Of a DNA stretch of 46,378 bases, positions 17,077-24,927 are shown piece by piece (positions within the stretch are counted from its first letter, which is position 1; each line of letters begins with the position of its first letter). The notes under the pieces are model-generated. The model was not told where the DNA came from, searched no databases, and saw nothing but the letters and a program-made list of their open reading frames with translations. Origin of the DNA: an uncultured Brevundimonas sp. (GTDB lineage: Bacteria > Pseudomonadota > Alphaproteobacteria > Caulobacterales > Caulobacteraceae); NCBI RefSeq assembly GCF_947305955.1, contig NZ_CAMZFB010000019.1, positions 1 to 46,378 on the forward strand, read 5' to 3'. The translations under genes and the position numbers were made by a program.

Positions 17077-17775
17077 ATGCACTTATCCAGACGCGGTCTG
17101 ATCATCGGTGGTTCCGCCGTTTTGGCTGGGTGTGCCACAGGTTCAGGGCCCGTCACACCACCGCCCGCGCCACGCTCGCCGCTGGCCACGCGTCCCTACT
17201 CCGCACCGTCTTATGCCGCAGCGACGCGCACCGCAGTTCCCGTTGCCGAGATCGATCCCTACAAACTGGTCCGTCCCGAACTGCTGGCGCGGGCAAGGGC
17301 GGCCATGGAGACGCACGGCCACCGCATCACCCAACGCGACCGGATGTATGTTGTCGATTTCCAGAAATTCTCCGGCACTGAACGCCTGTTCGAGATCGAC
17401 CTGATGGGCGGCTGGGTCACCGCCTATCGCACCAGCCACGGTCGCGGTTCCGATCCGGCCCACACCGGCTATGCCGAACGCTTTTCCAACCAGCCCGACA
17501 GCCACATGTCATCGATCGGCAGCTATGTGACGGCAGGGCCGTCATGGGGCCCGCAACAGGGACCCAACGTCCTGCTGGACGGTCTGGAATATTCCAATAA
17601 CCTCGCCCGCGAACGCGCCATCATCGTCCATGGCGCGGACTATGCCGATCCGGCCTTCCTGGCGCGCGAAGGCAAGCTTGGCCGCTCCTACGGCTGTTTC
17701 TCGTGCAGCCACGCCGACCTCGTCGCCTTGCGCGAGCGTATGGGCGATGGCCGTCTGCTTTTCGCGATGAACTAA
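17077..17775 (+). CDS. L,D-transpeptidase catalytic-domain lipoprotein (YkuD-like)
   Basis: A 232-residue protein with a lipoprotein signal (LIIGGSAVLAGC, Cys19) and a Pro-rich linker, then a catalytic domain. The domain shows IIVHGADYAD and GRSYGCFSCSHAD, where Cys207 is the likely nucleophile of the SxGC motif and a second Cys lies at 210. It matches the 'murein L,D-transpeptidase catalytic domain family' rather than classic YkuD, in which the conserved SHGCP is replaced here by SYGCF. Such enzymes cross-link or modify peptidoglycan in the periplasm. The ATG at 17077 begins the signal peptide (MHLSRRGLIIGG). Activity is inferred, given the motif variation. Confidence 0.78.
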   Translation: MHLSRRGLIIGGSAVLAGCATGSGPVTPPPAPRSPLATRPYSAPSYAAATRTAVPVAEIDPYKLVRPELLARARAAMETHGHRITQRDRMYVVDFQKFSGTERLFEIDLMGGWVTAYRTSHGRGSDPAHTGYAERFSNQPDSHMSSIGSYVTAGPSWGPQQGPNVLLDGLEYSNNLARERAIIVHGADYADPAFLAREGKLGRSYGCFSCSHADLVALRERMGDGRLLFAMN

Positions 17776-17780
17776 AGAAA

Positions 17781-17806
17781 AAGGGGAAGGCCGAAACCTT
17801 CCCCTT
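17781..17806 (-). terminator. Terminator between the L,D-transpeptidase gene and purD, possibly bidirectional
   Basis: A perfect 10-bp stem (AAGGGGAAGG 17781-17790 / CCTTCCCCTT 17797-17806) with a 6-base loop lies between the two convergent stops. On the minus strand it is followed by TTTCTTT, so it should end purD transcription; on the plus strand the downstream T content is poorer. Confidence 0.8.
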
Positions 17807-17811
17807 CAATC

Positions 17812-19089
17812 TTATGCGCGGCCCAGTGCACGCCAGCCGATGTCGCTGCGATAGAAGCCGCCCGGCCAGTCGATTTTGGCGATGGCCTCATAGGCACGCT
17901 CGCGGGCCTCGGCCACGTCCTTGCCATAGGCGCAGACGTTCAGCACGCGACCGCCCGCCGCCACCAACTGGCCGTCATCGCGGCGCTTGGTGCCAGCGTG
18001 GAAAACCTGAACGTTCGGGCCGAAGTCCTGCTCGGCACCACGAATGATCGAACCTTCCAGCGGGCTGTCCGGATAGCCCTTGGCCGCCATCACCACGGTG
18101 ATAACGACACCCGGCTTGAACTGCGGAGCCGGAGCCAGCGACAGATCGCCCTTGGCACAGGCCAGCAGCAGCGGAACGATGTCGCCGTCAAAGCGCATCA
18201 TCAGCACCTGACATTCCGGATCACCGAAACGGGCGTTGAACTCGACGACCTTCGGGCCTTCGCTGGTCGCCATCAGACCGGCATAGAGGACGCCCTTATA
18301 GGGGGTGCCTTCATCGGCCATGCGCTGGATGGTCGGCTGGACGATGCGGTCATTGGCGTCGCGGACGAACTCGGGCGTAAAGACCGGCGCGGGCGAATAG
18401 GCCCCCATGCCGCCCGTGTTGGGACCGGCATCGCCGTCAAAGGCACGCTTGTGGTCCTGTGCACCGCCGAACAGCACGGCACGCTTGCCATCGGACAGGG
18501 CGAACAGGCTGCCCTCCTCGCCGTCCATGAACTCTTCGATCACCACGCGCGAGCCGGCGCTGCCGAAACGGCCGCCCAGCATGCGCTCGATCTCGACCTC
18601 GGCATCCTTGCGGTCGGGGCTGATGGCGACGCCCTTGCCCGCGGCCAGACCATCGGCCTTGATGACATAGGGGGCGCTATAGTTGGCCAGCGCCGCCTTG
18701 GCTTCCTCGACATCCTCATAAACGCCATAGCCAGCGGTCGGGATGTTGTGACGGGCCAGAAACGCCTTGGAAAAGGCCTTGGAGGTTTCCAGCTGCGCCG
18801 CCTTGGCCGACGGGCCAAAGCACGGAATTCCCAGACGCTCCAGCTGGTCTGCCAGACCTTCGGCCAGCGCGGCCTCCGGCCCCACGACCACCAGATCGGC
18901 CGAGATTTCCTGCGCCAGTGCCACCAGCGCGTTGACATCGGTCGCCTTTACATCGCCGCGCAGCTCGCCCAGCTGCGCCATGCCGGGGTTACCGGGCGCA
19001 ATGACGAGCCGCGAAGCGCGCGGCGACTGGGCGATTTTCCAGGCCAGGGCGTGCTCGCGCCCTCCCGAACCGACGAGCAAGATATTCAT
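17812..19089 (-). CDS. purD: Phosphoribosylamine-glycine ligase
   Basis: A 425-residue GARS protein, the usual length of stand-alone PurD. It starts MNILLVGSGGREHALAWKI, the family N-terminus, and has the ATP-grasp segments VIKADGLAAGKGV, MDGEEGSLFALSDG, and FNARFGDPECQ. PurD joins phosphoribosylamine and glycine with ATP to give GAR, the second step of purine synthesis. No other pur gene is in the window. The N-terminal start is fixed by the family motif. The gene is followed by a clear hairpin terminator and shares its upstream region with a lipoprotein gene on the same strand, 37 bases away. Confidence 0.97.
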   Translation of the reverse strand: MNILLVGSGGREHALAWKIAQSPRASRLVIAPGNPGMAQLGELRGDVKATDVNALVALAQEISADLVVVGPEAALAEGLADQLERLGIPCFGPSAKAAQLETSKAFSKAFLARHNIPTAGYGVYEDVEEAKAALANYSAPYVIKADGLAAGKGVAISPDRKDAEVEIERMLGGRFGSAGSRVVIEEFMDGEEGSLFALSDGKRAVLFGGAQDHKRAFDGDAGPNTGGMGAYSPAPVFTPEFVRDANDRIVQPTIQRMADEGTPYKGVLYAGLMATSEGPKVVEFNARFGDPECQVLMMRFDGDIVPLLLACAKGDLSLAPAPQFKPGVVITVVMAAKGYPDSPLEGSIIRGAEQDFGPNVQVFHAGTKRRDDGQLVAAGGRVLNVCAYGKDVAEARERAYEAIAKIDWPGGFYRSDIGWRALGRA

Positions 19090-19126
19090 AACGCCGCAAT
19101 GATGGACCGATTGAGTCAGGTCAAGA

Positions 19127-19552
19127 TTAACGTGCAGGAATATACTGCGGCAAAGCGGCCAGATCTTCCGCGCTTAGCTCGGTCACAAGGTTCTTGTGGC
19201 GACCCGCCTCATCGACCTTGACCTGACCGATGGGCAGCAGGACTTCCAGATTATCGGCATGGTCCAGCTCGACAACCAAATGGGTCACATTGCCCGCGGA
19301 GTCGGTCACCAGATGCTCGATATCGCCAAGGTCACGACCATCCAGCGCGACCAGATCGGCGTGTTCCAGCTGCCTGCGGGTCAGGCCCAGCGCAGTCGCC
19401 GCCTCGGTTTCGGCCACCTTGGCCTCGCTGCGCTTCACCTTTTCGGGAGGCAGGTCCGGTGCAGGCGAGCGCACCACGTCATCGGTCCGGCTATCACAGG
19501 CGACCAGCATCAAGCCCGCCGCCGCAATCGTCACAAAACCACCCAGCCTCAT
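19127..19552 (-). CDS. Putative lipoprotein with a PRC-barrel-like domain
   Basis: A 141-residue protein with a lipoprotein signal peptide (MRLGGFVTIAAAGLMLVAC, Cys19). After a charged linker, residues about 65-130 (QLEHADLVALDGRDLGDIEHLVTDSAGNVTHLVVEL) resemble a PRC-barrel beta domain, a fold found in photosynthetic reaction centre H subunits, RimM and stress proteins. The function is unknown. Its stop lies 37 bases before the purD start codon on the same strand, so they may share a transcript. It is divergent from xseA, with 97 bases between the starts. Confidence 0.65.
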   Translation of the reverse strand: MRLGGFVTIAAAGLMLVACDSRTDDVVRSPAPDLPPEKVKRSEAKVAETEAATALGLTRRQLEHADLVALDGRDLGDIEHLVTDSAGNVTHLVVELDHADNLEVLLPIGQVKVDEAGRHKNLVTELSAEDLAALPQYIPAR

Positions 19553-19649
19553 CGTCCTGCTCCTTCAAGGAAACGGCCCAGCTTCACAAAACAACGGAAC
19601 CACAAACTGACCGTTCCCGACAGTTCGCGGAAAGGCTAGTGTCGTTCCT

Positions 19650-21146
19650 ATGGATTCCGACGATTACGCCTTCGAAGGCGCGGCCCCCGAAGCCGCCCCC
19701 GTACGCGACAACAACCCGCCCCTGTCGATCTCGGAGCTGAGCTTCGCGCTCAAGCGCACGCTTGAGGACCGCTTTGGCCACGTCCGTATCCGGGGCGAGA
19801 TTTCCAAGGTCACGCGCCACTCGTCGGGGCACTGCTATCTGACGCTGAAAGACGACAAGGCCGCCATCGACGGCGTGATCTGGAAGGGCGTTGTCCGTAC
19901 GCTCGGTGCCCAGCCCGAAACGGGGCTTGAGGTTATCGTCACCGGCAAGATCACCTCCTATCCGGCTCGGTCGTCCTATCAGATCGTGATCGAAAGCATG
20001 GAGCCTGCGGGGGCCGGTGCGCTTCTGGCGCAGTTGGAACGCATCAAGGCCCGTCTGCGCGAAGAGGGGCTGTTCGAGCCGTCGCGCAAAAAGCCCCTGC
20101 CCGCCTTCCCCGCCACCATCGGCGTCATCACCAGCCCGACCGGCGCGGTCATCCGCGACATCCTGCACCGTATCAGCGACCGCTGGCCCTGCCGCGTCAT
20201 CGTCTGGCCGGTCATCGTTCAGGGCGATGCCGCCGCCAAACAGGTGTCCAACGCCATCCGCGGCTTTGACGCCATGACGCCCGATGGCCCCATCCCGCGC
20301 CCCGACCTGCTGATCGTCGCGCGCGGCGGTGGCTCGGTCGAGGACCTGTGGGGCTTCAACGACGAACAGCTGGCCCGCACTGTGGCCGACGCTACCATTC
20401 CGATCATCTCGGCGGTCGGCCACGAGACCGACACCACCCTGATCGACTTCGTGTCCGACCGACGCGCGCCGACACCGACGGGGGCCGCCGAAATCGCCAC
20501 GCCGGTTCTGGCCGAACTGCAGTGGGGCCTGTCGGATCTGGAGACCCGCCTTCGCCGCTCGGGCGCACGCCTGCTGGATGACCGCCGCACGCGCCTGATG
20601 GCCGTGGCGCGCGGCCTGCCCAGCCGCCCCGAAGACCTTCTGGCCCTGCCGCAACAGCGGCTTGATCTGGCGTCCAGCCGTCTGGGCTCGGCACTGCACC
20701 GCAACGCCAGTGTGCATGAGCAGCGCCTGACCCGCGTTTCGGCCCGCCTGTCTCCGGCCATCCTGCACCGCCCGATCGAACGCCGCAGCGACCGCCTGTC
20801 GGCGCTGGACACCCGCTTCCGGCCTGCCGTCGAGCGCCGTCTGCAACGCGACGGCGAACGTCTGGCCGCCCTGTCGCGGGCACTGAACAACCTCGACCCG
20901 TCGCGTCCGAAACCCGGCTTTGCCCGCGTCGAGGATGCCTCGGGCCAGTGGATCACCTCGGCGCACAAACTGTCCGAGGGCCAACAGGTCGCTCTGGTGT
21001 TCGGCGACGGCAGCCGCCCCGCCGTCATCGGCGAAGGGGGCAACACCGATACACCGCCTCCTGCACCTCAGGCCGCGCCCAAACCTGCGTCCAGACCCGC
21101 GCCCAAGCCCAAGACCCCGCCCGCCGACCAAGGAAGCCTGTTTTAG
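19650..21146 (+). CDS. xseA: Exodeoxyribonuclease VII large subunit
   Basis: A 498-residue XseA. The N-terminal OB-fold (about 25-120) shows [29 protein letters not shown]; the catalytic domain has [49 protein letters not shown]; a long helical region follows. The enzyme degrades single-stranded DNA with XseB in the cytoplasm; xseB is not in the window. The C-terminal tail is Pro/Lys/Ala-rich and ends DQGSLF, which fits the QxxLF sliding-clamp binding pattern. The stop lies in the first of three 16-bp direct repeats. Catalytic and overall assignment are firm; clamp binding is inferred. Confidence 0.96.
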   Translation: MDSDDYAFEGAAPEAAPVRDNNPPLSISELSFALKRTLEDRFGHVRIRGEISKVTRHSSGHCYLTLKDDKAAIDGVIWKGVVRTLGAQPETGLEVIVTGKITSYPARSSYQIVIESMEPAGAGALLAQLERIKARLREEGLFEPSRKKPLPAFPATIGVITSPTGAVIRDILHRISDRWPCRVIVWPVIVQGDAAAKQVSNAIRGFDAMTPDGPIPRPDLLIVARGGGSVEDLWGFNDEQLARTVADATIPIISAVGHETDTTLIDFVSDRRAPTPTGAAEIATPVLAELQWGLSDLETRLRRSGARLLDDRRTRLMAVARGLPSRPEDLLALPQQRLDLASSRLGSALHRNASVHEQRLTRVSARLSPAILHRPIERRSDRLSALDTRFRPAVERRLQRDGERLAALSRALNNLDPSRPKPGFARVEDASGQWITSAHKLSEGQQVALVFGDGSRPAVIGEGGNTDTPPPAPQAAPKPASRPAPKPKTPPADQGSLF

Positions 21147-21179
21147 GGGCAGCCTGTTCTAGAGGCAGCCTGCTTTAAG
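21132..21179 (+). repeat. Three tandem 16-bp repeats across the xseA stop codon
   Basis: Copies are 21132-21147 (GGAAGCCTGTTTTAGG), 21148-21163 (GGCAGCCTGTTCTAGA) and 21164-21179 (GGCAGCCTGCTTTAAG). The first carries the xseA stop; the third carries the stop of the convergent S58 peptidase gene (21175-21177). Because 16 is not a multiple of three, each copy reads GSL(F/L)-stop in a different frame. Confidence 0.9.
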
Positions 21180-22335
21180 GGCGGGCCTCCAGAGGCCGTG
21201 CGCGATCCAGTATCGACTTGATGCGATCGGTATCCACGGCCTCGATCACCACCTCGTGCCCGTCGACGACCGAGCGCACCGTCTCGGCCCTGAACAGCGA
21301 GTTAATGATTGCCTCCTCGGTCGCCTCGGCCACCGCCACGAACAGCGGCGACATGCGGTCATTTGGCCACTCCTCATAGGCGGCCTGCCCCTCGAGCCTC
21401 GCTGCCGTGCGGCGCACGCCCTCATGCGTCGAAAAGGCGATGGCATAGTCGCCCGAGCCGTTGGAATAGGCCGCGCCCGTCCGTGCCAGTCCGGCAAAGG
21501 CCCGCTCGGCCAGCCGTTCCAGATTGCGGTCCGACAGCGGGGCATCGGTCGCCACCACGATCATGATTGAGCCGTCCGGCTTTTCGGCCTCAACCGCATC
21601 CTTCAGATAATAGCGGCCGATCTCCTGCCCCACAGGCACGCCGTCGATGGTCAGCACCCCGCCATAGTTGGACTGCACCAGAACCCCCACGGTGAAGCCG
21701 CCGAGGCTTTGCGGCAGACGGCGCGATGAAGTGCCGATCCCGCCCTTGAAGCCAAAGGCTATGGTGCCTGTCCCTGCGCCCACCACGCCCTCGGCGACCG
21801 GACCGCTGGCGGCATTCTCGATAGCCTCGATCACATGTTCAGGCCGCACATGCAGGCCGCGAATGTCGTTCAGACCGCCGTCGTTGGTCTCCCCTACCAC
21901 CGCATTGACCGAGCGGATGTCCTCATGCCCCGGCTGGGCCAGCGTCCAGCGCACCACGCCCTCCATGGCCGCACCGACCGACAGGGTATTGGTCAGGACA
22001 ATGGGGCTTTCGATCTCGCCCAGTTCACGGATCTGCGTCGCCCCTGCCAGCTTGCCATAGCCATTGGCGACCTTGAGCCCCGCCGGAACCTTGTCCCTGA
22101 ACAGGTCGCCACCGTGCGGCAGGATGGCGGTCACACCGGTGCGGACACTGTCGCCATGATTGAGCGTCACCTGCCCCACGCGCACGCCGTCTACATCGGT
22201 GATGGCATTTAGCGGGCCGGTCGGCAGCACCCCCGGTGCGCGGCCCCAATCACGGATAGAGGGCCCCCTGTCCTGAGCCGCCACGCCCGTCGCCGTGGCC
22301 AAAGATGCCACGGCCATTAATGTTGCCAGCTTCAC
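21175..22335 (-). CDS. P1 (S58/DmpA) family peptidase, secreted
   Basis: The 386-residue product has a signal peptide (MKLATLMAVASLATATGVAAQ). A GTG start at 22335 is chosen because GGAGGGG lies just upstream; a longer ATG start at 22356 adds seven residues before the signal. Family hallmarks are NAITDVDGVRVGQVTL near the N-terminus, VNAVVGETNDGGLNDIRG, GAGTGTIAFGFKGGIGTSSR (with the expected autocleavage Ser), and NGSGDYAIAFSTH. S58 enzymes are self-cleaving aminopeptidases acting on D- or beta-amino peptides or unknown substrates. The substrate here is unknown. It is convergent with xseA. Confidence 0.88.
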   Translation of the reverse strand: MKLATLMAVASLATATGVAAQDRGPSIRDWGRAPGVLPTGPLNAITDVDGVRVGQVTLNHGDSVRTGVTAILPHGGDLFRDKVPAGLKVANGYGKLAGATQIRELGEIESPIVLTNTLSVGAAMEGVVRWTLAQPGHEDIRSVNAVVGETNDGGLNDIRGLHVRPEHVIEAIENAASGPVAEGVVGAGTGTIAFGFKGGIGTSSRRLPQSLGGFTVGVLVQSNYGGVLTIDGVPVGQEIGRYYLKDAVEAEKPDGSIMIVVATDAPLSDRNLERLAERAFAGLARTGAAYSNGSGDYAIAFSTHEGVRRTAARLEGQAAYEEWPNDRMSPLFVAVAEATEEAIINSLFRAETVRSVVDGHEVVIEAVDTDRIKSILDRARPLEARP

Positions 22336-22417
22336 AGTCCCCTCCACACAAGACACTCTGGATACAGTGCCGCTGATTCGGCGCGCGAACTATCACCTCA
22401 AGCCCCCACTGCCCCTC

Positions 22418-22627
22418 ATGAGCCAAACCTCGCAGATCACCATCGCCACCCTTCACTATGGTGATGGCGAGTTCGCCGTTCTTAAAGCTGGCTCTCATGT
22501 ACGGTGCGCGGTTTCGGGTGTGCCCATTCCCTTGCCTGCCTTGCGCTACTGGTCGGTAGAGCGGCAGGAGGCCTATGCCAGCCCCGTCGAGGTGCTGAAG
22601 GCCCAGTGCCCAGACAAGGCGGCCTAA
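22418..22627 (+). CDS. DUF2093 domain protein
   Basis: A 69-residue protein starting MSQTSQITIATLHYGDGEF. The core (LHYGDGEFAVLKAGSHVRCAVSG.PIPLPALRYWSVERQEAY) is the alphaproteobacterial DUF2093 motif; function is unknown. A longer frame starting at 22295 runs into the peptidase gene on the other strand and is less likely. The stop overlaps the start of the response regulator by one base (TAATG), so the two are almost certainly coupled. Confidence 0.85.
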   Translation: MSQTSQITIATLHYGDGEFAVLKAGSHVRCAVSGVPIPLPALRYWSVERQEAYASPVEVLKAQCPDKAA

Positions 22628-23127
22628 TGACGACGCCGCTCGGCACACTTCATATCCTGTTGGTGGATGACAACGCCAATATGCGCGCCATCACCACCGC
22701 CATGCTGCGGTCGTTGGGGGTAGGGCGCATCAGCGAGGCCGATGACGGCAGCCGCGCCGCGCAGATTCTTCACGAAAGCCAGATCGACATCGCCATCGTC
22801 GATTTCAAAATGCTGCCGGTCGACGGGATCGCCTTCACCCGTCTGGTTCGGGACGAGGCCAACAGCCCCAATCCCTATCTGCCGATCATCATGATGACCG
22901 GCCATTCCGACCAGTCGCGCGTGGTCGAGGCCCGCGACGCCGGCGTGAACGAGTTTGTCGCCAAGCCGGTGCAGATCAACGCCCTGATCAAGCGGATCGA
23001 GGCCATCATCCTGAAGCCTCGACCCTTTGTCCGTTCGGAAACCTTCTTCGGGCCGGACCGTCGCCGCACCGTGGTGCTGGAATATGCGGGCCCGTTCCGT
23101 CGCTCGACGGACCCGCGCGCAGCCTAG
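22627..23127 (+). CDS. Single-domain response regulator with a short C-terminal tail
   Basis: A 166-residue CheY-like protein: acidic pair D14/D15 (ILLVDDN), phospho-acceptor Asp59 (AIVDFKM), Thr91 (MMTGH) and Lys113 (AKPV). There is no DNA-binding or enzymatic domain. About 40 residues follow the receiver, ending with FFGPDRRRTVVLEYAGPFRRS; a similar F-GPDRR tail is common in alphaproteobacterial stand-alone receivers. No kinase is adjacent, so it probably takes phosphate from a remote kinase and relays or blocks it by protein contact. The stop overlaps that of the convergent acyltransferase at CTAG (23124-23127). Confidence 0.88.
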   Translation: MTTPLGTLHILLVDDNANMRAITTAMLRSLGVGRISEADDGSRAAQILHESQIDIAIVDFKMLPVDGIAFTRLVRDEANSPNPYLPIIMMTGHSDQSRVVEARDAGVNEFVAKPVQINALIKRIEAIILKPRPFVRSETFFGPDRRRTVVLEYAGPFRRSTDPRAA

Positions 23128-24050
23128 GCCGCCTTCAGCGCATCATAGACCTTCTGCGGCCAGCGTTTGTGGACCCAGAACCAGTCTTCCGGTTCTTCGC
23201 GGACACGGTCCTCGACAAAGCGGTTCACCGCCTGAATACCGGCAAGGGTATCAGCCTGTTTGTCGCCGGTATTGGGCACTTCGATCGGTTCATGCACGGT
23301 CACGCGGAACCGCGCCCCTTTCAGACGCACAACCGACAGCGGTACCATGACCGTTCCGAACTTGGCCGCCAGACGCGCCGCACCGGGCGAGGCGTTCACA
23401 GGCTGGCCAAAGAACTCGACCTCGGGGCCTTCGTTATATTTCTGGTCCACCAGCAGGGCGATGGAATCCCCGCGCTTCATGCCGGACACCAGCTCGCGCG
23501 TGCCGTCACCCTTGGGCGCGAACAGGCGAATGCCATAGCGCGCGCGGGCGTCACGGATTTGCTGATCGACATAGGGGTTGTTGGCCGCGCGATAGGTCAC
23601 CTGACACGGCACGCCCGCATACATGATGACCGAAGCCATGACCTCGAAATTGGCGATATGGCCCGAGATGAAGACGACGGGCTTGCCGCTGTCGCGCACG
23701 GTATGAAGGCGCTCCAGGCCGACCACCTCGACCCGACCGCTTTCCGGCGTCAGGCGATCCATGACCGCCAGCTCGGCAAAGGTGCGGCCCGTCCGGTCCC
23801 ACTGCTCGCGCGCCACGGCCTCGCGCCACGCATCCGATTGCTCCGGGAAGGCAATCTTCAGATTGCGCATCACCGTCTTCTGGGTCCCCGTCAGCGGCCC
23901 CAGCGTCCGCAGAACCGCCCCGCCAAAGGCCGAGGCGGCGTCTACGCCTACCAAACGCAATGCCCCGAACAGGCCTGAAAACGCCAGCGACTGCAGCCGC
24001 CACGTCAGGTCCTGTCCGAAGGACACCTTACTCTTGTTCTCACCAGGCAA
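23124..24050 (-). CDS. LpxL/HtrB-like lysophospholipid acyltransferase
   Basis: A 308-residue protein of the late lipid A acyltransferase family. Typical segments are [15 protein letters not shown], the active site HIANFE (His131, Glu136, HX4E rather than the HX4D of E. coli LpxL), [18 protein letters not shown], and the C-terminal [14 protein letters not shown]. Such enzymes transfer acyl chains to Kdo2-lipid A at the inner membrane. The start is a TTG at 24050, overlapping the end of the preceding SDR gene by 11 bases, with GGCGGA upstream; a GTG at 24026 is a possible alternative. It lies far from the lipid A operon at 6.8-11.6 kb. Confidence 0.85.
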   Translation of the reverse strand: MPGENKSKVSFGQDLTWRLQSLAFSGLFGALRLVGVDAASAFGGAVLRTLGPLTGTQKTVMRNLKIAFPEQSDAWREAVAREQWDRTGRTFAELAVMDRLTPESGRVEVVGLERLHTVRDSGKPVVFISGHIANFEVMASVIMYAGVPCQVTYRAANNPYVDQQIRDARARYGIRLFAPKGDGTRELVSGMKRGDSIALLVDQKYNEGPEVEFFGQPVNASPGAARLAAKFGTVMVPLSVVRLKGARFRVTVHEPIEVPNTGDKQADTLAGIQAVNRFVEDRVREEPEDWFWVHKRWPQKVYDALKAA

Positions 24051-24810
24051 TCGTCAGTCCGCCGTCAACCACAAGCGTCTGTCCTGTGACATAGGACGAC
24101 GCGGGGCTGCACAAATAGACTGCCGTGCCCGCGATTTCATCAGGCAATCCGATCCTTTTCATCGGAGCCGGTTCAGTGACGGTTTTCAGGATCTCGGGGG
24201 TTTCCCACAGATAGCGGGCGAAATCCGTTTTCACGAGACCCGGCGCGATGCAGTTCACGCGCACATTGCTGGGGCCATATTCGACGGCCAGATTGCGGAC
24301 CAGCTGCATGTCGGCGGCCTTGGAGATGTTATAGGCACCGATCACCGCATTACCGCGCAGGCCGCCAATCGACGAGATCACCAGAATGGCCCCGTCGTTC
24401 CGCTCCAGCATTTCCGGCGCGACCATCTGGATCAGCCAGTGGTTGGACACGACGTTGTTCTGCAGGATCTTGCTGAACTGGTCGTCAGAAATACCTGCCA
24501 TCGGCCCCGCATAGGGGTTGGTCGCCGCATTGCAGACCAGAATGTCGATCTTGCCCCACGTCGCGCGGGTGTCATCCACCAGCCGCTGCAGGTCGTCTTT
24601 CGAGGCAATGTTGGCCGGAATCGCGATGGCGCGGCCCTCGCCGTACTTCTGATTGATTGCCACAGCCACTTCCTCGCACGGCTCGGCCTTGCGCGAAGAG
24701 ATCACCACCTTGGCCCCGTGTTCGGCCAGTCGTTCGGCAATCGCCTTGCCGATACCCTTGGACGAACCGGTTATGACGGCAACCTTGCCCGACAAATCAA
24801 ACAGTTCCAT
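24040..24810 (-). CDS. SDR family oxidoreductase
   Basis: A 256-residue classical short-chain dehydrogenase. The cofactor site [12 protein letters not shown], the NNAx-type motif CNAATNPY, Ser (ISSIGG) and the active-site YNISK are present, with a C-terminal [14 protein letters not shown]. It probably uses NAD(P)H to oxidise or reduce a hydroxyl/carbonyl group; the substrate cannot be told. It overlaps the acyltransferase gene by 11 bases, so they are likely cotranscribed, which hints at a lipid-related role but does not prove one. Confidence 0.88.
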   Translation of the reverse strand: MELFDLSGKVAVITGSSKGIGKAIAERLAEHGAKVVISSRKAEPCEEVAVAINQKYGEGRAIAIPANIASKDDLQRLVDDTRATWGKIDILVCNAATNPYAGPMAGISDDQFSKILQNNVVSNHWLIQMVAPEMLERNDGAILVISSIGGLRGNAVIGAYNISKAADMQLVRNLAVEYGPSNVRVNCIAPGLVKTDFARYLWETPEILKTVTEPAPMKRIGLPDEIAGTAVYLCSPASSYVTGQTLVVDGGLTIAW

Positions 24811-24927
24811 TCAGTCTCTCTCCCCTTGCGGCTTCGCTTTTTTGGTTGGCACAATGCTAATTGCTAAGCCATACCTTGGTTACCGTGTAAGCTCGCCCAT
24901 TCCACTAGGAAAGTCACCGCACCGTTT

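Noticed and set aside
22504..22626. Longer N-terminus for the response regulator
   Set aside because: The extra residues lie in DUF2093 sequence of another frame and do not resemble a receiver; the ATG at 22627 fits the family.
24845..24866. TGGCAC...TTGC sequence upstream of the tipF-like gene resembling a sigma-54 promoter
   Set aside because: The spacing between GG and GC is 13 bases instead of the required 10.
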